NCBI GenBank assembly: GCA_963767245.1 | Contig: CAVYDG010000004.1 | Span: forward strand, 186,001-250,000 | Source of the DNA: Roseiarcus sp963767245 | GTDB lineage: Bacteria; Pseudomonadota; Alphaproteobacteria; Rhizobiales; Beijerinckiaceae | Reading direction: 5' to 3' | Length of the DNA: 64,000 bases | Shown here: piece after piece, positions 54,396 to 62,609 of the stretch | How the letters are laid out: every line of letters begins with the position of its first letter | Numbering within the stretch: the first letter of the stretch is position 1 | The notes under the pieces: generated by a model | Told to the model about the DNA's origin: nothing | Databases searched by the model: none | Seen by the model: only the letters and a program-made list of their open reading frames with translations | Position numbers and translations under genes: made by a program

Positions 54396-55969
54396 GCCGC
54401 TTCTCCAACGCTTGTCGCGATCTGATCGTAGATGGCGAGGGATGGCAGCCTGACGACGACGACGGGCAATGCGGCGTCCTTTGGCCGGAAGCGTTCGATC
54501 AGCGCAGCGAGATCGGGAAGGACGCCGTCGTCGAGAGCCACTTGCAACGCGAGGGCGAGTTCGGCCTCGCAGGAGCGCTCGAACGCGAGCGCGAGAATCC
54601 CGACCATGGCGCGGCAAGCTGGTCTCTCACCGAGACCGGCGAGCAAGGCGTCGAACGCCAGGGCGAAGGCTCGGCGGGGGAAGAGTTGATCGCGATAGAC
54701 CAGATTGAGCAGCGCCATGGGCTTGCGGCGCAGGGAATGGATGACGTGACGGTAGTCGACGACATGGCCATGTTTGCCGTTCGGCCGGGGCCGACCGCGT
54801 CGCAAGACGACGATGGGCGTCGAGCCCTGGAAACATTCGAGCCGATCGTCATAAAGGCGCACCCGCAGCCGATGGCCGATCAGTCGCGAGGGAACCGAGT
54901 AGAACACCTTGCGCAGCGTGAAGGCGCTGGAGCTGGTGACGTCGACGTTGACCTCCTCATAGTCGGCGGTCTTGCGGACCGGCAGCTTGTTCAACGCCAT
55001 TCGCTCTTGATCGATGCGCTTGGCGTTGCGGAGGTTGCCGCGGCCAACGACGTCGTCGACAAAGCCCCGCCATGCGGTGAGGTCGTCAAAGTCTCGCGAG
55101 GCGCGCAGCAACAGAGCGTCGGCGAGCGCTCTCTTCAGATGGCCGTGGGCGCTCTCGATCGAGCCGTTCTCGTGGCTGACGCCTGGATTGTTGCGGGTCG
55201 GCGTCATGCCGTAATGGGCGCAGAACGCTTCGTAGCGCTTCGTCAAATCCTCCTTGGCGTCGGCGCCCAGATTACGGAAGGCCGCCGAGAGACTGTCGCT
55301 GCGATGTTGCTCGGGAACGCCGCCCAGCGCCCAGAGGGCGTTCTGTAGCCCTTCCGCCAGCGCGACGAAACTTTCACCGCCGAGCACGACATGGGCGTGC
55401 TCGAAGCCGGAAAAGGGCAAGCGGAAGTGATAAAGTCGGCAGTCGAGAAGCTCGCCGGCAATGGTGACGCCGAGATCGGCCACTTCCGTGAAGTCCGACA
55501 GTCCCATCCGGCCCGGCGGATGCTCCTGGCGAAAGATGACCTCCCGATCCGGACCGTTCACCGCCCGCCAAGCCCGGATGCGGCGCTCGAGGGTCCGCCG
55601 CGTTCCGTCGCCCAGGTCTGGGTGCCGACGGCAGAGTTCTCCGAAGACGGCAATCGGTCTCAGTCCGGGCGCGGCCTTCAACATCGGGACGACCTCATTG
55701 TCCCAGACATCGGCGAAGGGATCGGCTCGACGTCGTTCTCGACGCGCCTTCTTTTGGCTGGGAAGCCGAGGATCCTTTTCAATACGGTAGGCGGCGGCCG
55801 TGCTGAATCCGGCTTTCGCGCCGGCAATCGCCGGCGAATGGTTGCGACGCAAGTTCATGAATAGCCTCATCTGACGATCGGTGACGTGTCGGCCGGGCAA
55901 GAAGTCGGTCCCCTCGACAAGAGAAGGCCGATCCCTAACCCAGCCGCCGTGACCGCCAGACGAGGCCAC
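54392..55969 (-). CDS. istA: IS21-family transposase IstA
   Basis: 525 residues. Helix-turn-helix start (MRLFMNLRRNHSPAIAGAKA), DDE integrase core (MGLSDFTEVADLGV, RSDSLSAAFRNLG, NPGVSHENGSIESAHGHLKR with the Glu), SH3-like end (KVFYSVPSRLIGHRLRVRLY) and family C-terminus. Intact. A 344-bp stretch (54686-55029) is identical by eye to the relic at 21100-21443. Confidence 0.92.
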   Translation of the reverse strand: MASSGGHGGWVRDRPSLVEGTDFLPGRHVTDRQMRLFMNLRRNHSPAIAGAKAGFSTAAAYRIEKDPRLPSQKKARRERRRADPFADVWDNEVVPMLKAAPGLRPIAVFGELCRRHPDLGDGTRRTLERRIRAWRAVNGPDREVIFRQEHPPGRMGLSDFTEVADLGVTIAGELLDCRLYHFRLPFSGFEHAHVVLGGESFVALAEGLQNALWALGGVPEQHRSDSLSAAFRNLGADAKEDLTKRYEAFCAHYGMTPTRNNPGVSHENGSIESAHGHLKRALADALLLRASRDFDDLTAWRGFVDDVVGRGNLRNAKRIDQERMALNKLPVRKTADYEEVNVDVTSSSAFTLRKVFYSVPSRLIGHRLRVRLYDDRLECFQGSTPIVVLRRGRPRPNGKHGHVVDYRHVIHSLRRKPMALLNLVYRDQLFPRRAFALAFDALLAGLGERPACRAMVGILALAFERSCEAELALALQVALDDGVLPDLAALIERFRPKDAALPVVVVRLPSLAIYDQIATSVGEAA

Positions 55970-56092
55970 TTGGGCGCTCGCCGCCGCCGCGGGGATATCT
56001 ACGGTCGGGCTACGCCCTTCCTTCGATATCCCCGCGGCGCCGTATTCTCATCCTGATTGTCGGCCGATTCTCATCCTGATTGTCGCGCCGCA

Positions 56093-56265
56093 CGCGAGGG
56101 CGCCTCGATCAATGCAGAGCGCGCCGCCCGACTTTGCTGATGACTTTCAACCCAATTGCGCCGTCAACGCGAGGGCTGGATTCGGCGTTTGAGGCGGAGC
56201 AATCTTAATCTTTCATAAACGATTCGACGACTAGAAGGTTAGCGAACCACTAACGGAACGGCGCA
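56093..56265. promoter_or_regulatory. probable promoter region of minCDE
   Basis: 170 bases between the IS21 element and minC. An AT-rich patch (atcttaatctttcataaacg, around 56203) fits a promoter, but no exact boxes could be assigned. Confidence 0.35.
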
Positions 56266-56973
56266 ATGAACGCGCATGTGAGCCCCGCTCAAGCACTGAG
56301 TTTCCGAGCCCGATCGCTGCTGGCATTCGTCCTGGAACCGAGTCAACCACTTTCCGAATGGTTTGCGGGGCTGGACGGGTGGCTGACGCGATCGCCGAGC
56401 TTTTTCGCCTTGAGGCCCGTTGTCCTTGAGATGGGTGGTCTCGATCTTGGTTTGAAGGAATACCGCGATCTCTTGAGCGATCTTGTGCGACGCCATATCC
56501 GAGTAATGGGAGTAGAGAATGCCCGGCCGACGCTAGTTTTGCCGCATCTGCCGCCCCTACTGACCGGAGGCCGCACGGTTAACGCGCTGTCGCCGCTGAC
56601 GGACGAGGCCTCGCAGATAGCCGAGCCTACCAACGCGGAAAAGACGAAATCGCTAATCGTCCACGCCAATATCCGCTCGGGGCAGTCCATTGTGCATCCT
56701 GCGGGCGACGTAACAATTGTTGGCCGAGTTGCCTCGGGCGCAGAAGTCATCGCGGGCGGATCAGTCCACGTCTATGGCGTAATCCAGGGTCGGGTAATTG
56801 CCGGGATCTCTGGTTCGACGTCCGCACAGATATTCTGCACGGAGACGAGCGCCGAACTGCTCTGCATCGGCGGAGTCTATTTGACCGCCGAAAATATCAG
56901 CCCGGAGCTTGAAGGCCGCAGTCTTGAGGCTCGACTGGACGGAGAAGAACTCAAGCTGCAACGCCTGGATTGA
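56266..56973 (+). CDS. minC: septum site-determining protein MinC
   Basis: 235 residues. Inhibits FtsZ polymerisation away from mid-cell. The N-terminal domain (about 10-110; SLLAFVLEPSQPLSEWFAGL, RRHIRVMGVENARPTL) and a C-terminal beta-helix (about 130-235; VHANIRSGQSIVHPAGDVTI, VASGAEVIAGGSVHVYGVIQ, FCTETSAELLCIGGVYLTAE) that binds MinD are complete. First gene of the minCDE operon; minD follows after 20 bases. Confidence 0.95.
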   Translation: MNAHVSPAQALSFRARSLLAFVLEPSQPLSEWFAGLDGWLTRSPSFFALRPVVLEMGGLDLGLKEYRDLLSDLVRRHIRVMGVENARPTLVLPHLPPLLTGGRTVNALSPLTDEASQIAEPTNAEKTKSLIVHANIRSGQSIVHPAGDVTIVGRVASGAEVIAGGSVHVYGVIQGRVIAGISGSTSAQIFCTETSAELLCIGGVYLTAENISPELEGRSLEARLDGEELKLQRLD

Positions 56974-56993
56974 GCTTCACTGAGGATAGACGC

Positions 56994-57806
56994 ATGAGCA
57001 AGATAGTCGTAGTTACCTCTGGAAAGGGCGGGGTAGGCAAGACTACCTCGACAGCTTCGATCGGCGTCGCGCTCGCAGTAACGGGCAAGCGCGTCTGCAT
57101 TGTCGATTTTGACGTTGGGCTGCGCAACCTGGACCTTGTAATGGGAGCCGAGCGGCGGGTCGTCTATGACTTCATTAACGTCGCCCGCGGGGACGCCAAG
57201 CTGACGCAGGCGCTGATCCGCGACAAACGCGTCAGCACTTTATACCTACTGGCAGCCTCGCAGACCCGCGACAAGGACGCACTTACGGACGACGGTGTCG
57301 AGCGGGTGATTGGCGATCTGCGTCAGAACTTCGACTGGGTGATTTGCGATAGCCCCGCTGGCATCGAAAGAGGTGCGCTGCTGGCGATGCGGTTTGCGGA
57401 CCATGCGGTTGTCGTGACCAACCCAGAAGTCTCGTCCGTGCGCGATTCCGACCGTATCATCGGCCTCCTCAATTCAAGAACGAGGCGCGCGGAGCGCGGC
57501 GAGATCATGGAAAAGCACTTGCTGCTGACCCGCTTTGATCCCACGCGTTCGAGCCGCGGGGAGATGTTGAGCGTCGCCGACGTGCTTGACATCTTGTCTA
57601 TCCCACTCCTAGGCGTCATCCCCGAGAGCGAGGACATTCTGCGCGCCTCCAATCTCGGCGAGCCCGTGACGATGAGTCCGGCGAGCCCTGCGGGACTATC
57701 CTACCGCGAAGCGGCGCGCCGGCTTTCCGGTGAAACCTTGCCGGTAACGATCCCGGGGGAGAGAAAGACCCTTCTTACTCGTCTGTTTGGCCGGAGGGCT
57801 GCATGA
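56994..57806 (+). CDS. minD: septum site-determining ATPase MinD
   Basis: 270 residues; ctgaggatagacgc before the ATG, which is preferred to an earlier frame start. Deviant Walker A (VTSGKGGVGKTTSTASIGVA), DVGLRNLDLVMGAERR and VICDSPAGIERGALL. It ends with the amphipathic membrane-binding helix (LLTRLFGRR). ATP-bound MinD recruits MinC to the membrane. Its stop overlaps the minE start, so translation is coupled. Intact. Confidence 0.97.
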   Translation: MSKIVVVTSGKGGVGKTTSTASIGVALAVTGKRVCIVDFDVGLRNLDLVMGAERRVVYDFINVARGDAKLTQALIRDKRVSTLYLLAASQTRDKDALTDDGVERVIGDLRQNFDWVICDSPAGIERGALLAMRFADHAVVVTNPEVSSVRDSDRIIGLLNSRTRRAERGEIMEKHLLLTRFDPTRSSRGEMLSVADVLDILSIPLLGVIPESEDILRASNLGEPVTMSPASPAGLSYREAARRLSGETLPVTIPGERKTLLTRLFGRRAA

Positions 57807-58102
57807 CCCTGTTCGGCTTCTTCAAGTCTCGGGCCACGGCCCCGATCGCGCGAGAGCGGCTCCAAATTCTTCTCGCCCACGAGCGGGTCGCGCTAGGGCC
57901 GACGGACCTGATTGCGATCCTGCGCGACGAACTCATCGCCACCATCGCCCGCCACATCGACTTCGATCCTGATAAGGTATCCGTGAAGATGGACCGCACC
58001 GCATACTTCTCCACGCTGGAAATCGACGTCGAGATTCCCTGCGACAAGGTCAAAACTTCGCGCGCGCCGCTCATCCCCTCAGCCGAGGCGTCACCGGCCT
58101 GA
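57803..58102 (+). CDS. minE: topological specificity factor MinE
   Basis: 99 residues. N-terminal membrane and MinD-binding part (MTLFGFFKSRATAPIARERL, QILLAHERV) and C-terminal dimer domain (LIAILRDELIATIARHIDFD, VSVKMDRTAYFSTLEIDVEI). It stimulates MinD ATPase and drives the pole-to-pole pattern. ATGA overlap with minD. Intact; an IS5 element lies 70 bases after the stop. Confidence 0.95.
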   Translation: MTLFGFFKSRATAPIARERLQILLAHERVALGPTDLIAILRDELIATIARHIDFDPDKVSVKMDRTAYFSTLEIDVEIPCDKVKTSRAPLIPSAEASPA

Positions 58103-58173
58103 ACCCGCCGACATGATCCTGATCTGCATTCGCGCCGAGTCTTTGCGAAGTAGAAAGCGGTAGAAGGCGTAAG

Positions 58174-59108
58174 AGTCTGTCCGGAAACATCATGTCGGAT
58201 TGCATAGCTTTCGCAGCATGAAGCGGATGGAGGCGAGGCGCAGGAAGGCGAGCGCCTTGCGGTTGAGGCATTCCCAGTCCTTGGCCAGTCTGCGGCAGCG
58301 GCCAAGCCAGGCGAGGGTGCGTTCGACGATCCAGCGCTTGGGCAGGACGACGAAGCCTTTGGCGTGACCCAATCGCTTGACGATCTCAAGGTCGAGGCGC
58401 ACCAGAATGCGTTTCATCGCGCCCTGGAATTCCGGCCCCTGGTAACCTCCGTCGGCGTAGAGCTTGACCAGAAACGGGAAGGCTCCGAACAGGCTCGCCA
58501 TCAGCAGCGCGCCGCCGTCGCGGTCCTGAATGTCGGCGGAATGCACGATCGCGTGCATCAGGAGGCCTTGCGTGTCGACAAGAACGTGCCGCTTCTTGCC
58601 CTTGATCTTCTTGCCTGCATCGTAACCGGGCGGATCGATGCAGGCCCCCCTTTTCCGCGCTTTTGACGCTCTGGCTGTCGATGATGGCGGCGGTCGGGCT
58701 CGCTTCGCGGGAGGCCTGCTCGCGACAGCGCGTGTAAAGCGCCTCATGGATGCGGTCGAGCGTGCCGTCCCAGCTCCACAGATCGAAATAATCGTAGACC
58801 GTCGAGCGCGGCGGCAAGTCCTTGGGGATCGCCCGCCACTGGCAGCCGGTGCTCAACACATACATCAAGCCGTTGACGACTTCACGTACGTTCACCGTCC
58901 GCCTGTTGCCGCCGCGCTTCCCCGGCCGGATGAGCGGCTCCGACAGCGCCCATTCCTCGTCGGTCAGGTCGCTCGGATAGCGCAACTTGCTGCGGTCATA
59001 GCGACCCCGATTTTCATTCGTCCACACAGGCGAACCCCCAAGCGAATCAGGCCGCCTTGCTTGAATCACAAGCGATTCTAACGATTCGTTATTTTCCCGG
59101 ACAGGCTC
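58174..59108 (-). mobile_element. complete IS5-family element
   Basis: 935 bp. Ends GAGTCTGTCCGG-AAA and, reverse complemented, GAGCCTGTCCGGGAAA, flanked by TAA at 58171-58173 and 59109-59111. A 3-bp TNA duplication fits the IS427 group of IS5. Confidence 0.85.
58190..59027 (-). pseudogene. IS5-family transposase in two frames
   Basis: Frame 1 (from GTG 59027): KLRYPSDLTDEEWALSEPLI, GLMYVLSTGCQWRAIPKDLP, then AAIIDSQSVKSAEKGG. At a run of six G (about 58647) the frame changes, and frame 2 gives ACIDPPGYDAGKKIKGKKRH, KLYADGGYQGPEFQ and the RWIVERTLAWLGRCRRLAKD signature. Five G would give one continuous protein. In this IS5 group two-frame transposases joined by frameshifting are known, so it could be natural; otherwise mutation or sequencing error. 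Confidence 0.75.
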
Positions 59109-59151
59109 TAAGGTTGCGGCAAGGACTGCTGCAGCACCCTTTGGGTCCTTA

Positions 59152-59460
59152 TTGTTGTTGCGGGTGCTTGTCCTCGAGCGCCAGATAGAGCTCGTATTGG
59201 TGGTGCTCGGGGTTGCCGCAATATTCCGTGCCACGATCCGTCAGCACGCGACAGAGCCTCACTTCCCTCGCATCATAGAACGGCACGACGCGATCGTTGA
59301 GGAGATCGGCCGCGGTGATCGGCGTCTTGCGGTCATAGAGTTTGGCGAAGGCGACCTTGGCGTAGGTGTCGATGAAGGTTTGCTGATAGATGCGGCCGAC
59401 CCCCTTCATGTTGCCGACATAGAATGTGTCCTGCCCGCAACATCGTCGCACGCCTGGGAT
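59152..59460 (-). pseudogene. IS481-family transposase relic
   Basis: GQDTFYVGNMKGVGRIYQQT, FIDTYAKVAFAKLYDRKTPI, TAADLLNDRVVPF and RVLTDRGTEYCGNPE are the middle of an IS481-type DDE domain (first Asp position and the TDRGTEY). Both ends are missing. The IS5 element lies next to it on the left. Confidence 0.8.
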
Positions 59461-60421
59461 GCTTCTTTGACGGGTCCAAGGTTTTCGGAGGCCCGTTCCC
59501 CTGCAGCAGCTCATCAAGGCGATTCGCCGGATCGCCGGGGAGGCTGATTTTTTGTTTGCGCCTCAAAACGACAGCCAGCTGCATCGAGTAGCTGCGTGCC
59601 GGCACCATTCAAGGACGTTCAGATCCCGCGGGGTCCTTTATACCCGTGACACAAAGGCTCGCGTCTCGGTGAGAAAGGAACCGGTAATGTGGCGAAAAAC
59701 TGCTCTCAGCTTGGCGGGCCCAACCTCCGCGCCAACCGTTCCGGCCGTGGGGACCTCAATAGCTGAACCCGGCGTTGTAGGCGTATCCACACCAATACCA
59801 ACCAGGCCTATGCCACCATTGCCGTAGGTCGGCAGGATTTCCGCCCAGGCTAAACCAGTTATTACCGGGATCCAGCCACCAATACCTTGAGCGGACGTAG
59901 AAATAGCGCCATAGCAGGGCGATATTCGATGAATATCGGCACAGAGACGCCCAGTACGAAGAAAGTTCACCGGAGAAGTCACAAAAGGGACAGGAATCTG
60001 GAGCATTCTAAACAATGTATTCGAAGGTTCACATAGCGGCGGGTGAGTTGCGGTGTGTGCGCGAACCAGAGTTGTTTCGAGCGTCAGGCACCCGTCGTCA
60101 GGATCGGCCGTTAGGCCGTCGAAAATCTACTCTGTTACGCCGTTTGTCGCCCAGTGGGAGAGACGTTTGTGGGCGCTCTCCTGCATGCCCTACCGCTCGC
60201 GAGGGTCTGTCGGAAGCCCGCCAGAGCGCGCGCGCCCGCCGTCGGCGAACAGCCAAATGTCCGCGTCACTGCGCCCAGGTCGCCAGCCTCGCTTTGAAGA
60301 AGCTCGCCGGTCCCGCGCTGTTGCGACTCAAATGGTCCGTAGCACTTCGCCACGCCCAACGCTCCAAAGCGCTCGAGCCGGAACGCAGTGCATTGACGCT
60401 TCGCCGTGCCGAGATTCCTGA
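59461..60421. other. long stretch without a recognisable gene
   Basis: 960 bases. A reverse frame (60015-59638) has a Gly/Ile/Pro-rich part (GNGGIGLVGIGVDTPTTPGS) but no family or ribosome site. Other frames are short. No RNA gene was recognised. Confidence 0.35.
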
Positions 60422-61333
60422 ATGTCGATGGGACCCAGGTCACTCTTCGTTCTGAGACTTGGGGTTCGGCTCAGGATTCTGTGGCCGTGGACGACGGCGA
60501 CGCTGAGCTTTGCCATTCTCGCCCTGGTTGGAGACGAGGCGCCCGCCCAGAACGGCGGATGCGCTCGGTGCGGTGCGCCGGCCATGAGCTCCAGCGCCGG
60601 CCTTCCTAACCAGGCTGTCCGTGCAAAGACGGCCTTCGTTGAGAAGAGGCGCCAGCAAAGATGGGCCCTTGTGACGTCGCTCGGGGTAGCGGCTCAACGC
60701 GGTACTCGGGGGGCGTATACGGTCTGTGTGCGCACGTGCGACGGCAGCTTCTTTCCCGTTTCGTATTCGGGGACCGGAAGCCGCGCGGACAAATTGGAGG
60801 AGGTCTGCCAAGCCTTGTGCCCAAATGCTGAGATAGCACTTTATTCTTTCCCGTTCGGCGGAACGATTGAACAAGCCATATCCGCATCCGGCGAGCCTTA
60901 CGCAAATTTGCCCAACGCGGGCAAATTCGAGCAAGCCTATGATCCGAATTGCTCGTGCCGGCGTCAGGGAGAGAGCTGGGCCGAAGCGCTGGCCTTTGCC
61001 GAAGCGAAATACGGACATCATTCATCCGATATCCTGGTTTCGGTTCAAGCTGCTGAACGGATGTCGAGGCCCATTCAAGATCCTGCAGCCAGACCGGCTG
61101 ATCCCGATCAAAACCGCGCGGTTACCGTTCAACCTCCGCTCGGTCTCGACATTAACGGGGTTGATACGTCACTTCGCACCGCGACCGCGGCAATCAGCCG
61201 CCAGAGCGCAGGCATCCACGAGGATGACGCTGAAGACGCCGCGAGCTATGGCCTGAACGTTGGGCACACGATCGAGGAATCCAGTCCAGACGGATCCATC
61301 AGGCACGTTCGCGTACTCCCGTCAAGCTTTTGA
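60422..61333 (+). CDS. exported DUF2865 protein
   Basis: 303 residues. A hydrophobic segment (about 20-42, ends DEAPAQ) suggests export. DUF2865 (about 95-215) follows: GAYTVCVRTCDGSFFPVSYS, LEEVCQALCPNAEIALYSFP, GGTIEQAISASGEPYANLPN and YDPNCSCRRQGESWAEAL. The Cys pattern (CVRTC, C, C, CSC) could form disulfides. DUF2865 proteins are typical of Hyphomicrobiales; function unknown. The start may be 60422 or 60428. The C-terminal 90 residues are charged and unstructured. Confidence 0.82.
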   Translation: MSMGPRSLFVLRLGVRLRILWPWTTATLSFAILALVGDEAPAQNGGCARCGAPAMSSSAGLPNQAVRAKTAFVEKRRQQRWALVTSLGVAAQRGTRGAYTVCVRTCDGSFFPVSYSGTGSRADKLEEVCQALCPNAEIALYSFPFGGTIEQAISASGEPYANLPNAGKFEQAYDPNCSCRRQGESWAEALAFAEAKYGHHSSDILVSVQAAERMSRPIQDPAARPADPDQNRAVTVQPPLGLDINGVDTSLRTATAAISRQSAGIHEDDAEDAASYGLNVGHTIEESSPDGSIRHVRVLPSSF

Positions 61334-61862
61334 CAGCCACGAGCAAAGCGCAATCAGTTCAACCTGTTGCGACCAGAAACGAATCTTCGGTTTGATCCAT
61401 GAATGATGGGCCACAACCGATCGCTGCCGATTGCGAGGGTCTCTAAAGGGTCGATTCCGGGATGGCGGATGGCGAAGGCGATCGGCCCGGCGAAGATACC
61501 GGATCAGTTAAGCTGCCAGATGATTGGATGCGGATACCACGAAGCCGGCCACGCATTCCAACAGGAAGCCGGCCACCGATTCCGATTTGAAGCCGGCCGG
61601 GGTTCCGATTTGAAGTCGGCCACCGGGCGTCTGCTTCCGCGGATCGAAGTGATGATGTTTTGCTTGGCTGGATTGGTCAAGCGGTCATGGATTTGGGCCT
61701 CCGCAAAATGAGAAGAAGGCTCGGCGTGCGAGGGTTGGATCGTGTGGCGGTGGGCAACGACGGGCGGAGCGCGCTTTCCGTTGCGCCGTAGCGTAGCCCG
61801 TCGTTGTCCACGCCCTTGTGCGCCGAGGGTTGGGCGGATCTGGCTCTGCGCGCGCGCCGGAT
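61334..61862. other. stretch with IS21 end region
   Basis: Holds the 24-bp repeat array described separately and probably the outer end of the following IS21 element. No gene was seen. Confidence 0.4.
61541..61636. repeat. four copies of a ~24-bp repeat
   Basis: gaagccggcc starts at 61541, 61565, 61589 and, with one change, 61612: steps of 24, 24 and 23. Between them attccgattt recurs. Multiple short repeats at the end of an IS21 element usually bind the transposase, so this may be its left end. Confidence 0.7.
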
Positions 61863-62597
61863 TCAAGGGGATGACCGTCGCTTGCGCAGGCTCTCGCCGG
61901 CCAGTTCGATGCGATAGGCGTTATGAATGACGCGGTCGAGGATGGCGTCTGCGAGCGTGGGTACCCCGATCAGATCGTGCCAGCGGTCGACGGGAACCTG
62001 GCTGGTGATGATGAGCGAGCCCTTGTCGTAACGATCCTCGACGATCTCCCGCAGATCGCGCGCCTGGTCGGGCGTGAGCGCCTCCGGACCCCAGTCATCG
62101 AGGATGAGCAGCTTGACGCGCGCCAGGGAGCGCAGGAGCCTGGCGTAGCGCGCGTCGCCGTGAGCGATGGCGAGATCGGCGAAGAGCCGGGGCATGCGGG
62201 TGTAGAGAACGGACATGTTCTCTCGGCACGCCTTATGGCCGAGGGCGCAGGCGAGCCAGCTCTTGCCCAGGCCACTGGCCCCGGTGATCAGCAGGTTGCG
62301 GCGCTCGGCGATCCAGTCGCAGGCGGCGAGCTTGAGGAACAGCGCGCGGTCGAGCCCGCGAGGACTTTGATAGTTGACGTCCTCGACGCTGGCGGAATGG
62401 CGCAGCCTGGCGACCCTGGCGCGCGTTTCGAACTGCTTTTGCCGGCGCAGCGTCAACTCGTATTCGAGCAGCAGGCCGAGCCATTCGGCGTGATCGAGGC
62501 CGCGCGCTTCGGGCCTGTGCTCCAGTTCCTTGAATCCTTTGGCCAAACCGTAAAGGCCAAGCGCGTGCAAATGGTCGAGCGTGGGATGAGCGAGCAT
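61863..62597 (-). CDS. istB: IstB helper ATPase of IS21
   Basis: 244 residues, full length. N-terminal helical part (HPTLDHLHALGLYGLAKGFK), Walker A LLITGASGLGKSWLACALGH, Walker B VKLLILDDWGPEAL, and IVEDRYDKGSLIITSQVPVD then NAYRIELAGESLRK at the end. The C-terminal part resembles the relic at 40650. Ends 12 bases from istA. Intact. Confidence 0.95.
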   Translation of the reverse strand: MLAHPTLDHLHALGLYGLAKGFKELEHRPEARGLDHAEWLGLLLEYELTLRRQKQFETRARVARLRHSASVEDVNYQSPRGLDRALFLKLAACDWIAERRNLLITGASGLGKSWLACALGHKACRENMSVLYTRMPRLFADLAIAHGDARYARLLRSLARVKLLILDDWGPEALTPDQARDLREIVEDRYDKGSLIITSQVPVDRWHDLIGVPTLADAILDRVIHNAYRIELAGESLRKRRSSP

Positions 62598-62609
62598 GAG
62601 GATATCCTC

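Larger units (their letters stand above)
53444..56092 (-). mobile_element. complete IS21-family element
   Basis: 2649 bp. Ends TGTAGCGCGACAATCTGGAT and, reverse complemented, TGCGGCGCGACAATCAGGAT; each end has a second internal copy (GACAATCAGGATG), as expected for IS21. Flanked by the 6-bp duplication CGCGAG at 53438-53443 and 56093-56098. Carries istA and istB. Confidence 0.9.

Noticed and set aside
59638..60015. 125-residue reverse frame with a Gly-rich part
   Set aside because: No recognised family and no ribosome site. It could be the relic of an exported protein, but the support is too weak.
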